A stretch of 64,000 nucleotides of DNA from CAYZJB01 sp964478735 (GTDB lineage: Bacteria > CLD3 > SB21): positions 20,228-84,227 of the forward strand of contig CAYZJB010000004.1 of assembly GCA_964478735.1 (NCBI GenBank). The letters are read 5' to 3'. The translations under genes were made by a program, and so were the position numbers. Shown in pieces: positions 52,699 through 61,705 of this stretch. Each line of letters starts with the position of its first letter. Within the stretch, counting starts at the first letter, position 1. Under the pieces are notes generated by a model. The model saw only the letters and a program-made list of their open reading frames with translations. It was not told where the DNA came from and searched no databases.

Positions 52699-54014
52699 GG
52701 AATGGTCTCGCCGGCGACGATCTGTTCGGACCAGCGCGCGTATTTTTCCAGCCGCTGCAAAACGCCGTACGCCGCGATTTGGAAAGTCCGTACCTTCGAC
52801 TCCATGATTTCGTCACGAATGTCGGCGATCGATTCGCGATACATCGGGAGCAGGGCATCCCGGAAGTACGATCGGTATTGCAGATTCCGTTCAACGTATT
52901 TTCCGCCGTCGTATGTGTAAATGTCGTACCAGCTGGCGGCTATGCCGGGATTAAAATGCGTACGGATGCACGTCAGAATTTCGTCCACCCCGTCCTGGTC
53001 GACGTCGCGCGGTTCCGCAAAGGGACCAAATTCATGAAGACGATATTTTCCATCGGCGAAGTGGATCAACACGGTTCCGTTCTGTCCCCATTTGTTTCCG
53101 TAATCGAAAAACCGGAGGAAAACGTCGAAGCCCGGTGAGCGGTCGGAATTGATCACGCGGATATCGTTTTCGTGGAATGAGTTGAACAGATATGATTTTT
53201 CGAGAACGACGCGATCGCCGGCCGACGTTCGTTCGAGTAATCGCAGGAAACATTTGTCTTCCGTGATTTCCACCGTTCGACGCATTCCGACGATCAGGAG
53301 TTCGTTGTGTCCGTCGCCGTTGATGTCGATTTCAAAACCGCGTGTTTCACCGACGTACCATACTCCGGGGTCCGGTATTTCAGAAAGGGAGATTAATTTT
53401 TGGGCAAGAAGTTCTTTTTGCGTTTTGACCGGAAAGGTCCTTCGGAAAGAAGCCGTCAAACGGTCGAAAACGGCATTCGACTCTCCGGGGGACATGATTT
53501 CCACGCACGAGACGTTCCGATCTCCGGAAAACTGAACGGGCATATACGCGAGCCGGGCGAGCGAATCGCCGTCGAAGCGCGCCCACGGAACCTCGCGGTC
53601 TCGACTCACCGGTGCAAGGAGGGAAAACCCTGTCTGACCGTCACGGGACATCGCGGGTCCGGGCAGGCGAAAGTCGGTCCGCAGATACGCGTGGTCACGC
53701 GGGTACGTCTTGATCAGGTATTCGTCGATCGGAAGGCTCGTCAATGTCGCTTTTTCGGGAACCGTCTGAACTCGTACGTATCCCTTCCCCTTCGGGTCCT
53801 TGATTTCCAAACCGTCCCCGAGAAATTGTCGGGACCATCGCGCCGGGTAATCGAACGTGAAGCCGTATTTGATGTTGGAGAACGACGTCCACTCGTCGGG
53901 CTCGTCGACCGTAATCACGTGTCGAACCGGGTGACAGATCAAAAAATTGAAAATGTAGAAGAGGAACAGGGCACATCCGTAACCTGCGGTACGCAGAATG
54001 CGATGAGCGCGCAT
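52695..54014 (-). CDS. Exported protein with FG-GAP-like calcium motifs
   Basis: The 439-aa protein has an N-terminal hydrophobic signal or anchor (GCALFLFYIFNFLICH). A PsbP/DUF-like segment follows (YGFTFDYPARWSRQFLGDGL), and then two FG-GAP/VCBS-like loops with Asp-rich calcium patterns (IDINGDGHNELLIV and RDVDQDGVDEILTC). No catalytic motif is recognised. A GGAGGAG lies upstream of ATG 54014. It is between the GT9-like gene and DUF58. Confidence 0.75.
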   Translation of the reverse strand: MRAHRILRTAGYGCALFLFYIFNFLICHPVRHVITVDEPDEWTSFSNIKYGFTFDYPARWSRQFLGDGLEIKDPKGKGYVRVQTVPEKATLTSLPIDEYLIKTYPRDHAYLRTDFRLPGPAMSRDGQTGFSLLAPVSRDREVPWARFDGDSLARLAYMPVQFSGDRNVSCVEIMSPGESNAVFDRLTASFRRTFPVKTQKELLAQKLISLSEIPDPGVWYVGETRGFEIDINGDGHNELLIVGMRRTVEITEDKCFLRLLERTSAGDRVVLEKSYLFNSFHENDIRVINSDRSPGFDVFLRFFDYGNKWGQNGTVLIHFADGKYRLHEFGPFAEPRDVDQDGVDEILTCIRTHFNPGIAASWYDIYTYDGGKYVERNLQYRSYFRDALLPMYRESIADIRDEIMESKVRTFQIAAYGVLQRLEKYARWSEQIVAGETIP

Positions 54015-54043
54015 GACCCGTCTCCTCCCGGAGGGTTAGTGGT

Positions 54044-54586
54044 TTATGCTTTCAACTGTGCCAGACAACGGCAGACATGGTCGGAATACAGCGTCGGATT
54101 GGACGTTTTGACCCACAAATTATGAAAAATTTGCGGGTGTTCGCCGCCGTACCGTCCGATGACGATCGGCGCTCCGCATGCCCGAAGCGCGTGGGCGAAC
54201 GTGACGTCAAACGACGTACTGAGATCGACGACAATGTCGAAATTGCGTTCTTTGAGTTTTTGAATGATTTCCGGCCGTATAATTCGAAAAAAACGCAGCG
54301 ATGCTTTGGAGACCGCGTGAATTTGAGCGGAACGCTCCTTCATCACTTGCTGCAGCGCATCCGGACAGTCCGCCGCGCACAAAAAATCGACCACGGGATT
54401 CTGGAAAACGGCCGTGAGTTGCTTCAGAAAAGCGGCAAGGTGGGGCGGCGCATAGGTCGAAGGGACATGGATCAAAAAGCGCCGGGACTGTGCCGCGGCG
54501 TTTCGGAAATCCAGCAACGGCGCATCGTGATAACGATGCGACCACAGCAGGTATCGGGTTGTCAGGTATTTGATCAGTGCGTTCAT
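54044..54586 (-). CDS. Glycosyltransferase-9-like N-terminal-half protein
   Basis: The 180-aa protein resembles the N-terminal Rossmann half of heptosyltransferase-type GT9 proteins or the related Bacteroidota DUF6913 group (FDIVVDLSTSFDVTFAHALR, CGAPIVIGRYGG). The C-terminal nucleotide-sugar half is absent. The start at ATG 54586 overlaps the surA stop by one base (TGATG), so expression is coupled. The assignment is tentative. Confidence 0.6.
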   Translation of the reverse strand: MNALIKYLTTRYLLWSHRYHDAPLLDFRNAAAQSRRFLIHVPSTYAPPHLAAFLKQLTAVFQNPVVDFLCAADCPDALQQVMKERSAQIHAVSKASLRFFRIIRPEIIQKLKERNFDIVVDLSTSFDVTFAHALRACGAPIVIGRYGGEHPQIFHNLWVKTSNPTLYSDHVCRCLAQLKA

Positions 54587-55869
54587 CACATGCGTATATC
54601 CACGAAGAATCTGGACCGGATCTCGTCCAGCCATTTGCTCATTTCTTTGTTCTGTTTCTGGTTGAGCGCATAGTTTTCGATGGTCTGCCAGTCTTCCTTG
54701 AGCGTCAGAATCCGTTCCTTCCGCCGGTCATTAAGGCGGATGACGTGATACCCCGTGACGAGACTGGATTCCACGGGTTCCGAAATGGCGTTTTTCTCAA
54801 GGCCCTGAGCGGCCAGCAAAAAGGCCTTATCCTGGAGGGACGATATTTCAATCCATCCCAGATTTCCGAGATTTCCTTTTTTGGCGGGATCATCGGAATA
54901 TTGCACGGCGGCGTTTTCGAAAGAGACTTTGTTGTCCAGGATGTCCTGGCGAATGTCGCGAATCCGCTGGAGCGTCCGGTCTTTGTCTTCCTGTGTCGTT
55001 TTGACGCCGATGAGAATGTGTTTGGTGTGAATTTTATCGCCGGATCGTCCGAGTAGTTGAATGATGTGATATCCGAACTGGGTTTTGACCAGGTCAGAAA
55101 TTTGCCCTTCTTCGAGACGAACGGCCGCATCGGCGTATTCCTTGACGAAGTCGGAACGGTTGAACCAGCCGAGGTCGCCTCCTTTGCGGGCGGAACCGGG
55201 GTCGGAGGAGAACGCCTTCGCCAGTTCATCGAAGTTTCCACCCTTGCGGCGAATGGAATCGAGCAGTGACTGGGCCAGCGCCCGTGCCTCACGGTAAGCG
55301 GATTCGCCCGGTTTGACTTCGAGTAAGATGTGCGACAGGTTGACGGACTCTCCGACCTTGGGGAGGCTGTCTTTGTACGTCGCGTAGAACTGTTCGACGT
55401 CCGAACGGGACACTTTGACGTCGTTGAACCGGGTCGACTGAATTTGCTGCGTCAACAGCTGTTTTCGTACGTCATTGCGATAGAAACGGCGCAATTCGCT
55501 GATCTTTTTTCCCAGAATTTTTTCGAGGGCTTCTTCGCCGCCGGCTTGGTCGATACGCTGCTGGATTTGCTGGTCCAGGGCCTGATCGACCTGGCTTTCT
55601 TGAACGACAATGCTGTCGACTTTGGCCTGAGCCAGAAGAATTTTCTGGTTGATCAGGCTTTCCAGTATCCGTTTTTCAAGCGCTTGATAAGCGGTCTTGT
55701 CCTTTTCCAGGTCGATCTTCTGATTGACCGCTTCAAAATAGGCGTATTGCTGTACTTCGGATTGGAGGATGATCTCATCGTCTACGACGGCGACAATCCG
55801 GTCGATCAACTGTCGTTCCTGGCTCCAGAGGGAAAACCCGATAAGCGGGAGAATGGCCAAAAGCCTCAT
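54586..55869 (-). CDS. surA: SurA-like periplasmic peptidyl-prolyl isomerase/chaperone
   Basis: The 427-aa protein has a short signal peptide (MRLLAILPLIGFSLWSQ) and a SurA_N-like helical domain (IDRIVAVVDDEIILQSEVQQ). Two parvulin domains follow (VNLSHILLEV...GGDLGWFNRSDF and IHTKHILIGVKT...GNLGNLGWIEI). It folds outer-membrane barrels in the periplasm, fitting the many barrel proteins in this window. ATG 55869 is chosen because it opens the signal peptide; the upstream extension to 55914 is polar. It is the first gene of a four-gene operon. Confidence 0.9.
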   Translation of the reverse strand: MRLLAILPLIGFSLWSQERQLIDRIVAVVDDEIILQSEVQQYAYFEAVNQKIDLEKDKTAYQALEKRILESLINQKILLAQAKVDSIVVQESQVDQALDQQIQQRIDQAGGEEALEKILGKKISELRRFYRNDVRKQLLTQQIQSTRFNDVKVSRSDVEQFYATYKDSLPKVGESVNLSHILLEVKPGESAYREARALAQSLLDSIRRKGGNFDELAKAFSSDPGSARKGGDLGWFNRSDFVKEYADAAVRLEEGQISDLVKTQFGYHIIQLLGRSGDKIHTKHILIGVKTTQEDKDRTLQRIRDIRQDILDNKVSFENAAVQYSDDPAKKGNLGNLGWIEISSLQDKAFLLAAQGLEKNAISEPVESSLVTGYHVIRLNDRRKERILTLKEDWQTIENYALNQKQNKEMSKWLDEIRSRFFVDIRM

Positions 55870-55980
55870 TCCTGTTTCCTTGTTCAGTAGGGTTTTGTTT
55901 AATCCGGACGGCAAGAAGGGGTTGTGAAACGCCCGGATGTGTTGTGTTTTAAATTATACTTTTTGCAGAGCCGTCGGTCG

Positions 55981-57447
55981 TCAATTCAGGTCGACCCAGA
56001 CCGACTTGACCTGCGTGTAAAATTCGTAAATGGCTTCCATGCCACATTCGCGCGTAAATCCGGACATTTTATATCCGCCGTAAGGCATGGCCGCGTCGTA
56101 CATGTTATACGTATTGATCCATACGGTTCCCGCCTTGATCCGGCGGGCCAGCGTATGCGCCTTTTTGATGTCCCGCGTCCATATTCCGGCCGCCAGTCCG
56201 TAATAGGTATCATTGGCGACCTTCACCGCATCGTCAAAGTCTTTGAATTTCAGGCAAGAGAGGACGGGGCCGAAAATTTCATCCGTCGCGATTTTCATGT
56301 TGTTCGTCACGTTCCCGAAGACGGTCGGTTGGAAAAAGTAGCCTTCCGTACCGATGCGCTGGCCTCCGGCAAGAAGTTGTGCTCCTTCGGATTTGCCGGC
56401 GTCGACGTAGGTCGAAACCTTGCGCAGTTGTACATCCGACGTCAGAGGTCCGAGCCGCGTTTCGGGATGAAGCGGATCGCCCGGCGCCATCTTGGCGGCG
56501 CGGGCCGCAAGTTTGTCGACGAACGCGTCGTACACGGATTCCTCGATCAGGAGGCGGGAACCGGCCGTACAGACTTCGCCTTTGTTGTAAAAGATCGCGG
56601 CCGCGGCCATCTTGACTGTCGTATCGATGTCCGAATCCGCAAAAACAATGTTAGGACTCTTGCCGCCGAGTTCCAACGACAGGCGTTTCATCGTCTGGGC
56701 GGCAACCCGCATGATGTCTTGCCCGGTCGTCGTCGATCCGGTAAATGCAATACCGTCGACCCGCGGATGGGCGACCAGCGCTGTGCCTGCGGTTTTTCCA
56801 AAACCGGTCACGACATTAAAAACGCCTTCAGGAAAACCGGCTTCTGCGACGAGTTGAGCGAGTTTGAGTGTGCTGAGCGGTGTGAATTCCGACGGCTTGA
56901 CCACAACCGTATTGCCCGCGGCAAGTGCGGCTGCAATTTTACGTGCGGCCGTAATCAGGGGGAAGTTCCAAGGGATGATCAAACCGACCACGCCAAGGGG
57001 TTCTCGAAGCGTATAGTTGAAAAAGTTTCCGTTGACCGGTATGGTTTCTCCCTCGATTTTGGTCGCGGCACCGGCATAGTAGGAAAAAATGTCGGCCGTA
57101 ATCGGAATTTCGATATTCGTAGTCTCAGATATCGGTTTACCGCAATCGATCGTTTCGAGATAGGCAAGTTCCTGTGCATTTTCACTGATCAATTCACTCA
57201 GTTTCCAAAGCAGTTTTCCTCTTTTACTCGCACTTGTCGTTGACCACTTCCCGCTGTCGAATGCCATACGTGCCGCCTGAACGGCTTTATCGATATCTGC
57301 TGCTTCTCCAGCGGCGATAGAAGCAATTGCTTTACCCGTTGCGGGATTTATTGTCTCAAAAGTCAAACCTTGTTGAGACTCACAGAAGGCATTGTTTATA
57401 AAAAGCTTAGTCGCCGATATGTCAAAATTCTTAACACTAATTGACAC
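55981..57447 (-). CDS. NAD(P)-dependent aldehyde dehydrogenase
   Basis: The 488-aa ALDH-superfamily enzyme has cofactor and catalytic motifs IIPWNFPL, VVKPSEFTPLS, FTGSTTTGQ, LELGGKSPNIVF (general-base Glu) and NKGEVCTAGSRLLIE (nucleophilic Cys). The sequence is of the betaine/generic aldehyde dehydrogenase type. The substrate cannot be set. It is apparently monocistronic, with ~110 bases to surA and ~150 bases upstream. That upstream gap (57448-57598) is AT-rich and probably holds its promoter. Confidence 0.93.
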   Translation of the reverse strand: MSISVKNFDISATKLFINNAFCESQQGLTFETINPATGKAIASIAAGEAADIDKAVQAARMAFDSGKWSTTSASKRGKLLWKLSELISENAQELAYLETIDCGKPISETTNIEIPITADIFSYYAGAATKIEGETIPVNGNFFNYTLREPLGVVGLIIPWNFPLITAARKIAAALAAGNTVVVKPSEFTPLSTLKLAQLVAEAGFPEGVFNVVTGFGKTAGTALVAHPRVDGIAFTGSTTTGQDIMRVAAQTMKRLSLELGGKSPNIVFADSDIDTTVKMAAAAIFYNKGEVCTAGSRLLIEESVYDAFVDKLAARAAKMAPGDPLHPETRLGPLTSDVQLRKVSTYVDAGKSEGAQLLAGGQRIGTEGYFFQPTVFGNVTNNMKIATDEIFGPVLSCLKFKDFDDAVKVANDTYYGLAAGIWTRDIKKAHTLARRIKAGTVWINTYNMYDAAMPYGGYKMSGFTRECGMEAIYEFYTQVKSVWVDLN

Positions 57448-57598
57448 TGGTATGGATACTCCGGTAGAAATTAAGATTTGTCAGGTTATGTTATTGTTTT
57501 ATAACAAAATAAAATAGACAGGGTGTTGTCAAAAGTCAAGCGGTTTTCTTCGAATTTAACAAGTTATCCACATGTGTAAATCAAGTTTTACACTTCGA

Positions 57599-58945
57599 CT
57601 AATGATTCTTCGTTTGTTCTTTTACCTTCGGCATCAGGTCGTTTTGATTGATCTGAAATCGCCACATCACTTTCCCGTCTGCATTTACTGTTTCGATGGT
57701 GAGGGTTCGGTTTTTTCGTGGTCCGGAAAACTTGAGCAGCCCGAAATTGTGATCGTCGCTGACGAGACTGCTGTCGACGATCATCGGATTGATCAGTTTT
57801 TTTGCATTTCGAAAAAGGCCTGCCGTGATGGAGGATGAACTGTAGTCATAAAAAGGATAAAAATCCGGGTTATCCTGTTTGATCATGACGCTGTGGTGCA
57901 CGTCGCCGGAGATGAAAAAAACTCCCGGTATGTTGTTGTCCCGGATAAACGTCAACAAATCTTCACGTTCGAACTTGTGCAAATTGTACGACTCGTGGTC
58001 GGTATTTTGATTCACCACCTGGCTGCCGCAAACGATCACTTTGAAAGGAGCACGGCTGGTCATCAAACCGTCTTTCAACCACAGCAATTGTTCTTTACCG
58101 AGAAACGCCTTGTCCGGTCCGTCCTTCATGCGCTGAGGCGCCCGGTAAAACCGGTCGTCAAGCATAAAAAAATCGATGTCGTTCCAGGCGAACTGAAAAA
58201 AAACACCGGGTACATTTGGAAAACCGTACGCCGGGTTTCCCCAGTACAGTTTGAACACCTCGAGTGAAGTGAACTTTTGCATGAATCCGCGGTCCGAGTC
58301 GTTGGGCCCGTAGTCATGATCGTCCCACGTGGCATACTGAGGGCACATCGACAGGATGGGCTGTAGGCCAGGATAGGAACGGGTGTGGCGGTAGCGGTAG
58401 AGCATGCCGGAACGTGTGTTCCAGTCGACTTCGCGTAAGTACACATTATCGCCCATCCATATCATCAGGTCCGGTTTGACCTTTGCCATGGTTTCAAAGA
58501 TGTGAAAGTCGCTTCCGTACGGTTCTTCCGGACGATCGAATTCCGGCTCATTGATATAGGCGCAGGAGCCAATCATGGCTGTGAAGTCGGGCGGGTCCGT
58601 TCTCCACTCCCACAGAACCTGTGTTTTGAACGTCAGGCTCTGTCGCACGGCCTTCCCGTTTATAAGCACATCATATGAATAGGCCGTTCCGGGCGACAGT
58701 TGACCGATCACTACATGGGCGATAAAATCGCGTTCGGCGAGCGTTTGGATCGGGATCGTCGTCACCGGTTTCGATTTTCCGCTTTCGGTATAACGAATCT
58801 GGACGGACGCTGACGTTTTGGTTTGAACCCATATCAGCACTTCGCGTTTATCCGCGTATCCGAGCATAGGTCCCGACTGAATGGGATCATCTGCCGCCGC
58901 CAGAGTCGAGATGCTGACGAACCACAGCAAAACAAATCGTTTCAT
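57599..58945 (-). CDS. PhoD-like alkaline phosphatase/phosphodiesterase
   Basis: The 448-aa exported protein has a signal peptide ending LAAAD. An N-terminal FN3-like domain (SGPMLGYADKREVLIWVQ, LSPGTAYSYDVLING) is followed by a PhoD metallophosphatase domain with metal-binding motifs SCAYIN, WMGDNVYLRE, WDDHDYGPNDSD, CGSQV and FISGDVHHS. The start at 58945 follows a GAGG ribosome site; the frame runs on to 59206 over mdh sequence and is not used. It lies downstream of mdh on the same strand. Confidence 0.92.
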   Translation of the reverse strand: MKRFVLLWFVSISTLAAADDPIQSGPMLGYADKREVLIWVQTKTSASVQIRYTESGKSKPVTTIPIQTLAERDFIAHVVIGQLSPGTAYSYDVLINGKAVRQSLTFKTQVLWEWRTDPPDFTAMIGSCAYINEPEFDRPEEPYGSDFHIFETMAKVKPDLMIWMGDNVYLREVDWNTRSGMLYRYRHTRSYPGLQPILSMCPQYATWDDHDYGPNDSDRGFMQKFTSLEVFKLYWGNPAYGFPNVPGVFFQFAWNDIDFFMLDDRFYRAPQRMKDGPDKAFLGKEQLLWLKDGLMTSRAPFKVIVCGSQVVNQNTDHESYNLHKFEREDLLTFIRDNNIPGVFFISGDVHHSVMIKQDNPDFYPFYDYSSSSITAGLFRNAKKLINPMIVDSSLVSDDHNFGLLKFSGPRKNRTLTIETVNADGKVMWRFQINQNDLMPKVKEQTKNH

Positions 58946-58992
58946 ACCGACCTCGTACGTGTGGGTTGAGTAAAACTGGAGGACAGGGTAAT

Positions 58993-59021
58993 CACCGGCG
59001 AAGCCTGCCGTCTCGCCGGTG
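58993..59021 (-). repeat. Strong hairpin between mdh and the PhoD-like gene
   Basis: CACCGGCGA and TCGCCGGTG pair perfectly over 9 bp around an 11-nt loop, 4 bases past the mdh stop. No T run follows on the minus strand, so it may be an mRNA 3'-end stabiliser or a leaky terminator. Confidence 0.55.
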
Positions 59022-59025
59022 GGCG

Positions 59026-59949
59026 CTACAGTTTCAGCTTCGCGATGTTGTCCTTGACGTCCTGCGCCGATTTGTTCAACGCGGCCTGTTCGTCGGACGA
59101 CAACTTCACGTTCAGGATCTGTTCCATCCCTTGACGGCCGATCTTGATCGGAACGCCGACGAAAACGTCGCGCAGACCGTATTCTCCCTGCAGCCAGACC
59201 GAACACGGGAGCACGCGCTTTTTGTCTCGGACAATCGACTCGATCATTTGAACGGCCGACGACGATGGGGCGTAGTAGGCGGAGCCCGTGCCGAGCAGTT
59301 TGACGATTTCCGCACCGCCGTTGGCCGTGCGGTCGACCAGACGTTTGATTGTTTCAGCATCCATCAATTGCGTCAGGGGAATGCCTGAAACCGTCGTGTA
59401 ACTCGGCAGCGGCACCATGGAATCGCCGTGTCCGCCGAGAACCATCGCCTGAATGTCTTCGACGGAAACGTCGAGTTCCATCGCGATGAAGGCGCGGAAT
59501 CTGGCACTGTCCAGTACACCCGCCATGCCGATGACTCGCTCGCGCGGAAACCCCGAGACCTTGTACGCCACGTACGTCATCACATCGAGAGGATTGGTGA
59601 CCATGACGATGATACTTTTGGGCGAGCGGCGCACGACTTCCTCGGTAATGCTTTTGATAATCTCGGCGTTTTTTATCAGGAGGTCGTCGCGGCTCATGCC
59701 CGGCTTGCGGGCCAGGCCCGCCGTGATCAATACGATGTCGGAATCGGCCGTTTCATCGTAACCCTGACTGCCGATCATGCGGGCGTCGAACCCTTCGACC
59801 GGTGCGGATTGATACATGTCCAGGGATTTTCCCTGAGGAACGCCGGCGATGATGTCGACCAGTACGACTTCATTGGCCAGTTCTTTTTCGGCGATGCGCT
59901 GGGCCGCGGTGGCGCCGACGTTACCGCCTCCCACAACAGTGATTTTCAT
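59026..59949 (-). CDS. mdh: Malate dehydrogenase
   Basis: The 307-aa enzyme of the TCA cycle is of the LDH-like bacterial MDH group. It has the NAD loop VVGGGNVGATAA, an acidic residue after it (VLVDI), the substrate-loop Arg in AGLARKPGMSRDDLL, NPLDVMTYVAYK, and the catalytic His in GGHGDSMVPL. The length is typical. It is followed by the PhoD-like gene and preceded by the terminator of the envelope cluster. Confidence 0.95.
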   Translation of the reverse strand: MKITVVGGGNVGATAAQRIAEKELANEVVLVDIIAGVPQGKSLDMYQSAPVEGFDARMIGSQGYDETADSDIVLITAGLARKPGMSRDDLLIKNAEIIKSITEEVVRRSPKSIIVMVTNPLDVMTYVAYKVSGFPRERVIGMAGVLDSARFRAFIAMELDVSVEDIQAMVLGGHGDSMVPLPSYTTVSGIPLTQLMDAETIKRLVDRTANGGAEIVKLLGTGSAYYAPSSSAVQMIESIVRDKKRVLPCSVWLQGEYGLRDVFVGVPIKIGRQGMEQILNVKLSSDEQAALNKSAQDVKDNIAKLKL

Positions 59950-60009
59950 TTCAGACTCCCGGATATTTAATCGTTGGTTTCATTGAAATTTGGGGCGATA
60001 AAATAAAAA

Positions 60010-60046
60010 ACGGACTCCAAAGAACCAAGCGTTCTTTGAAGTCCGT
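60010..60046 (-). terminator. Terminator of the envelope cluster; repeated hairpin copy 1
   Basis: A 16-bp arm ACGGACTCCAAAGAAC pairs with GTTCTTTGAAGTCCGT (one mismatch) around CAAGC, and a T-rich run follows on the minus strand. Its first 28 bases are identical to the terminator at 63168-63204. Confidence 0.88.
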
Positions 60047-60067
60047 AATACCCGTTTCAAGGCTGGA

Positions 60068-60577
60068 CTACAGCTTACAATAAAAAGCCAGAGATAATTC
60101 TCCAGCTTCGACTAAACCCGGGAACGTGTTTTTGTCAACAAACCGATCTCCTCTGCCTTGATAATATCCGACAATCAGGTAGTGGGCAGCTACTCCGAGA
60201 CTCTTAGACAGCGGAATGTGAGCGCCTATTCCTCCACCTGCCTTGAAAAAATTCTGATCATAATGATAAGAACCGTCTCTGAGGAAATAGGATGACTTTA
60301 TGGAGAAGGAAATATCAACCTTACGGACGGACGCAATTTTCATATCCAGACGAATTCCTGCAGAGAGAGTAGCCGGATCATTGGGCCGATAGCTGAACAG
60401 CAGGGATGGCTGCACGGTGAGAATAGACGGCGAAGAAGCTTCGATGAAATAACCTTCATCCAACCCTTCGAGAGATCGGAAGGCTCCCGCGGAAATCAAC
60501 CAGGAATCGTGCGCCGTCTGGCATTTGGCACCGGGTGCCGAAATGCAGACAGTCAAGAAAGCGATCAAATACTTCAT
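60068..60577 (-). CDS. Small outer-membrane-type beta protein
   Basis: The 169-aa protein has a signal peptide (MKYLIAFLTVCISAPGAKCQ). Alternating beta-strands follow (SPSILTVQPSLLFSYRPND, LSAGIRLDMKIASVRKVDIS, FFKAGGGIGAHIPLSKSL), ending in ELSLAFYCKL. It is probably an eight-stranded barrel. ATG 60577 is chosen; the longer frame to 60829 runs over a duplicated tail of the upstream gene. It is the last gene of the DUF4249-like cluster. Confidence 0.7.
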   Translation of the reverse strand: MKYLIAFLTVCISAPGAKCQTAHDSWLISAGAFRSLEGLDEGYFIEASSPSILTVQPSLLFSYRPNDPATLSAGIRLDMKIASVRKVDISFSIKSSYFLRDGSYHYDQNFFKAGGGIGAHIPLSKSLGVAAHYLIVGYYQGRGDRFVDKNTFPGLVEAGELSLAFYCKL

Positions 60578-60603
60578 TGTTTTGTCCTTTACATCAGAAT
60601 TTA

Positions 60604-60722
60604 TTATGGATGACGGCCAGAAAGGAATGATGACGTACTTTCGTCCCGCTACATTGTTGGCACGTCTAATATTAGCCCATAGATGAGACAAACCCTCAAC
60701 ATCTTGCCTATCATCAGGATTG
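60604..60722 (-). pseudogene. Remnant resembling the 3' end of the DUF4249-like gene
   Basis: The gap between the two genes encodes, in frame with the downstream gene's extension, ANNVAGRKYVIIPFWPSSI. This resembles the last residues of the upstream DUF4249-like protein (AYNLTRQHHVIIPVWKTSN). It looks like a decayed duplicate of that 3' end and has no start of its own. Confidence 0.45.
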
Positions 60723-60728
60723 CGATCC

Positions 60729-61676
60729 TCACTGGCGTTGGTTCCTTCCCATAACGTTGGACGTCTTCCAAACCGGAATAATGACATGATGTTGCCGGGT
60801 GAGGTTGTATGCCCCGAATACGCCGACAACGTTCTTGCCTGTTATGTTGGATCGGGAACGGACGGCTCCTGTGTAAAGCGTTTTCTCAAAATCCCAGAAT
60901 TCCAGGCTTTCGCTGTACGCCTCACAAGGGGCATAAAAACGTCCCAAATCAGCGTTAATCGCTCGGACTTCGATCGGAAAATCCATATACTTCAAGGTAT
61001 CTTTATTATCTACATAGGGATTCCACGGCGTTGTAACCGTATCAAAATGAAACGCACTTCTCCCTCCAGAGATATCATTCCAGTAAAATGGCTTCTGATT
61101 TGAGGTCCATCGCACCAAAACTGTGTCTCCGATGTCGTCGTCAAGGATATGATCATAAATGGTATCGGCCTTCGGTTCGAGTATTTCAATATCGTCGGGA
61201 ACTCTGGTAGAGCTTGAAATGGTTCGTCCGTCTTCCATAACGACATTTAGAAAATACGTTTGATTACTACGGACATGAAGAGCATTGCCTATGTCCCGAT
61301 AAACGCCATTACCCACACTTTCAAGCAGGATTTTTTGTCCCTCCGTTTCAATTTCAACACGCGCGTCGTCATAATATTCATATTTGCAGAAATAGTGTTG
61401 GCGGGTGCAAAGCACCAAACGATATAAGTCAGGGTTTTCAAATCCCTTGACTTCAAAGCGATTGTTTTGATTAACGGGAATCATCCGTCCAACAAAAACC
61501 TCCGCCGGAAATGCGCGAAGAAAACCCTTAGCGCTGTCCGGCGTCAGAACGGCCATGACGACGTCATATTCCCGGTCCAGCATTGAGTCTGTGACAACAT
61601 CATGAAAACATCCGGAGAGCCAGCTCAGTGGCAAAATAAAAAAGATTATAGTATAAAAATTATCCCGGCAGCCCAA
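60729..61676 (-). CDS. DUF4249-like lipoprotein
   Basis: The 315-aa protein has a signal ending in the lipobox LSGC, then the Ig-like strand pattern of DUF4249 proteins (DREYDVVMAVLTPDSAKG, NQTYFLNVVMEDGRTISSST, DTVLVRWTSNQKPFYWND) and a C-terminal GVFGAYNLTRQHHVIIPVW. DUF4249 lipoproteins in Bacteroidota usually accompany TonB receptors; here the partner is a small barrel. The start appears to be TTG 61676. It is 29 bases after the upstream lipoprotein gene. Confidence 0.68.
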   Translation of the reverse strand: MGCRDNFYTIIFFILPLSWLSGCFHDVVTDSMLDREYDVVMAVLTPDSAKGFLRAFPAEVFVGRMIPVNQNNRFEVKGFENPDLYRLVLCTRQHYFCKYEYYDDARVEIETEGQKILLESVGNGVYRDIGNALHVRSNQTYFLNVVMEDGRTISSSTRVPDDIEILEPKADTIYDHILDDDIGDTVLVRWTSNQKPFYWNDISGGRSAFHFDTVTTPWNPYVDNKDTLKYMDFPIEVRAINADLGRFYAPCEAYSESLEFWDFEKTLYTGAVRSRSNITGKNVVGVFGAYNLTRQHHVIIPVWKTSNVMGRNQRQ

Positions 61677-61705
61677 AAAGATTAGAAGTTAAATATTTAT
61701 GTCTG

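Noticed and set aside
55924..57243. 439-codon plus-strand frame opposite the aldehyde dehydrogenase gene
   Set aside because: Antisense shadow; the ALDH catalytic motifs are on the minus strand.
58946..59206. N-terminal extension of the PhoD-like protein over mdh
   Set aside because: The signal peptide starts at 58945 with its own ribosome site, and the extension is mdh sequence in another frame.
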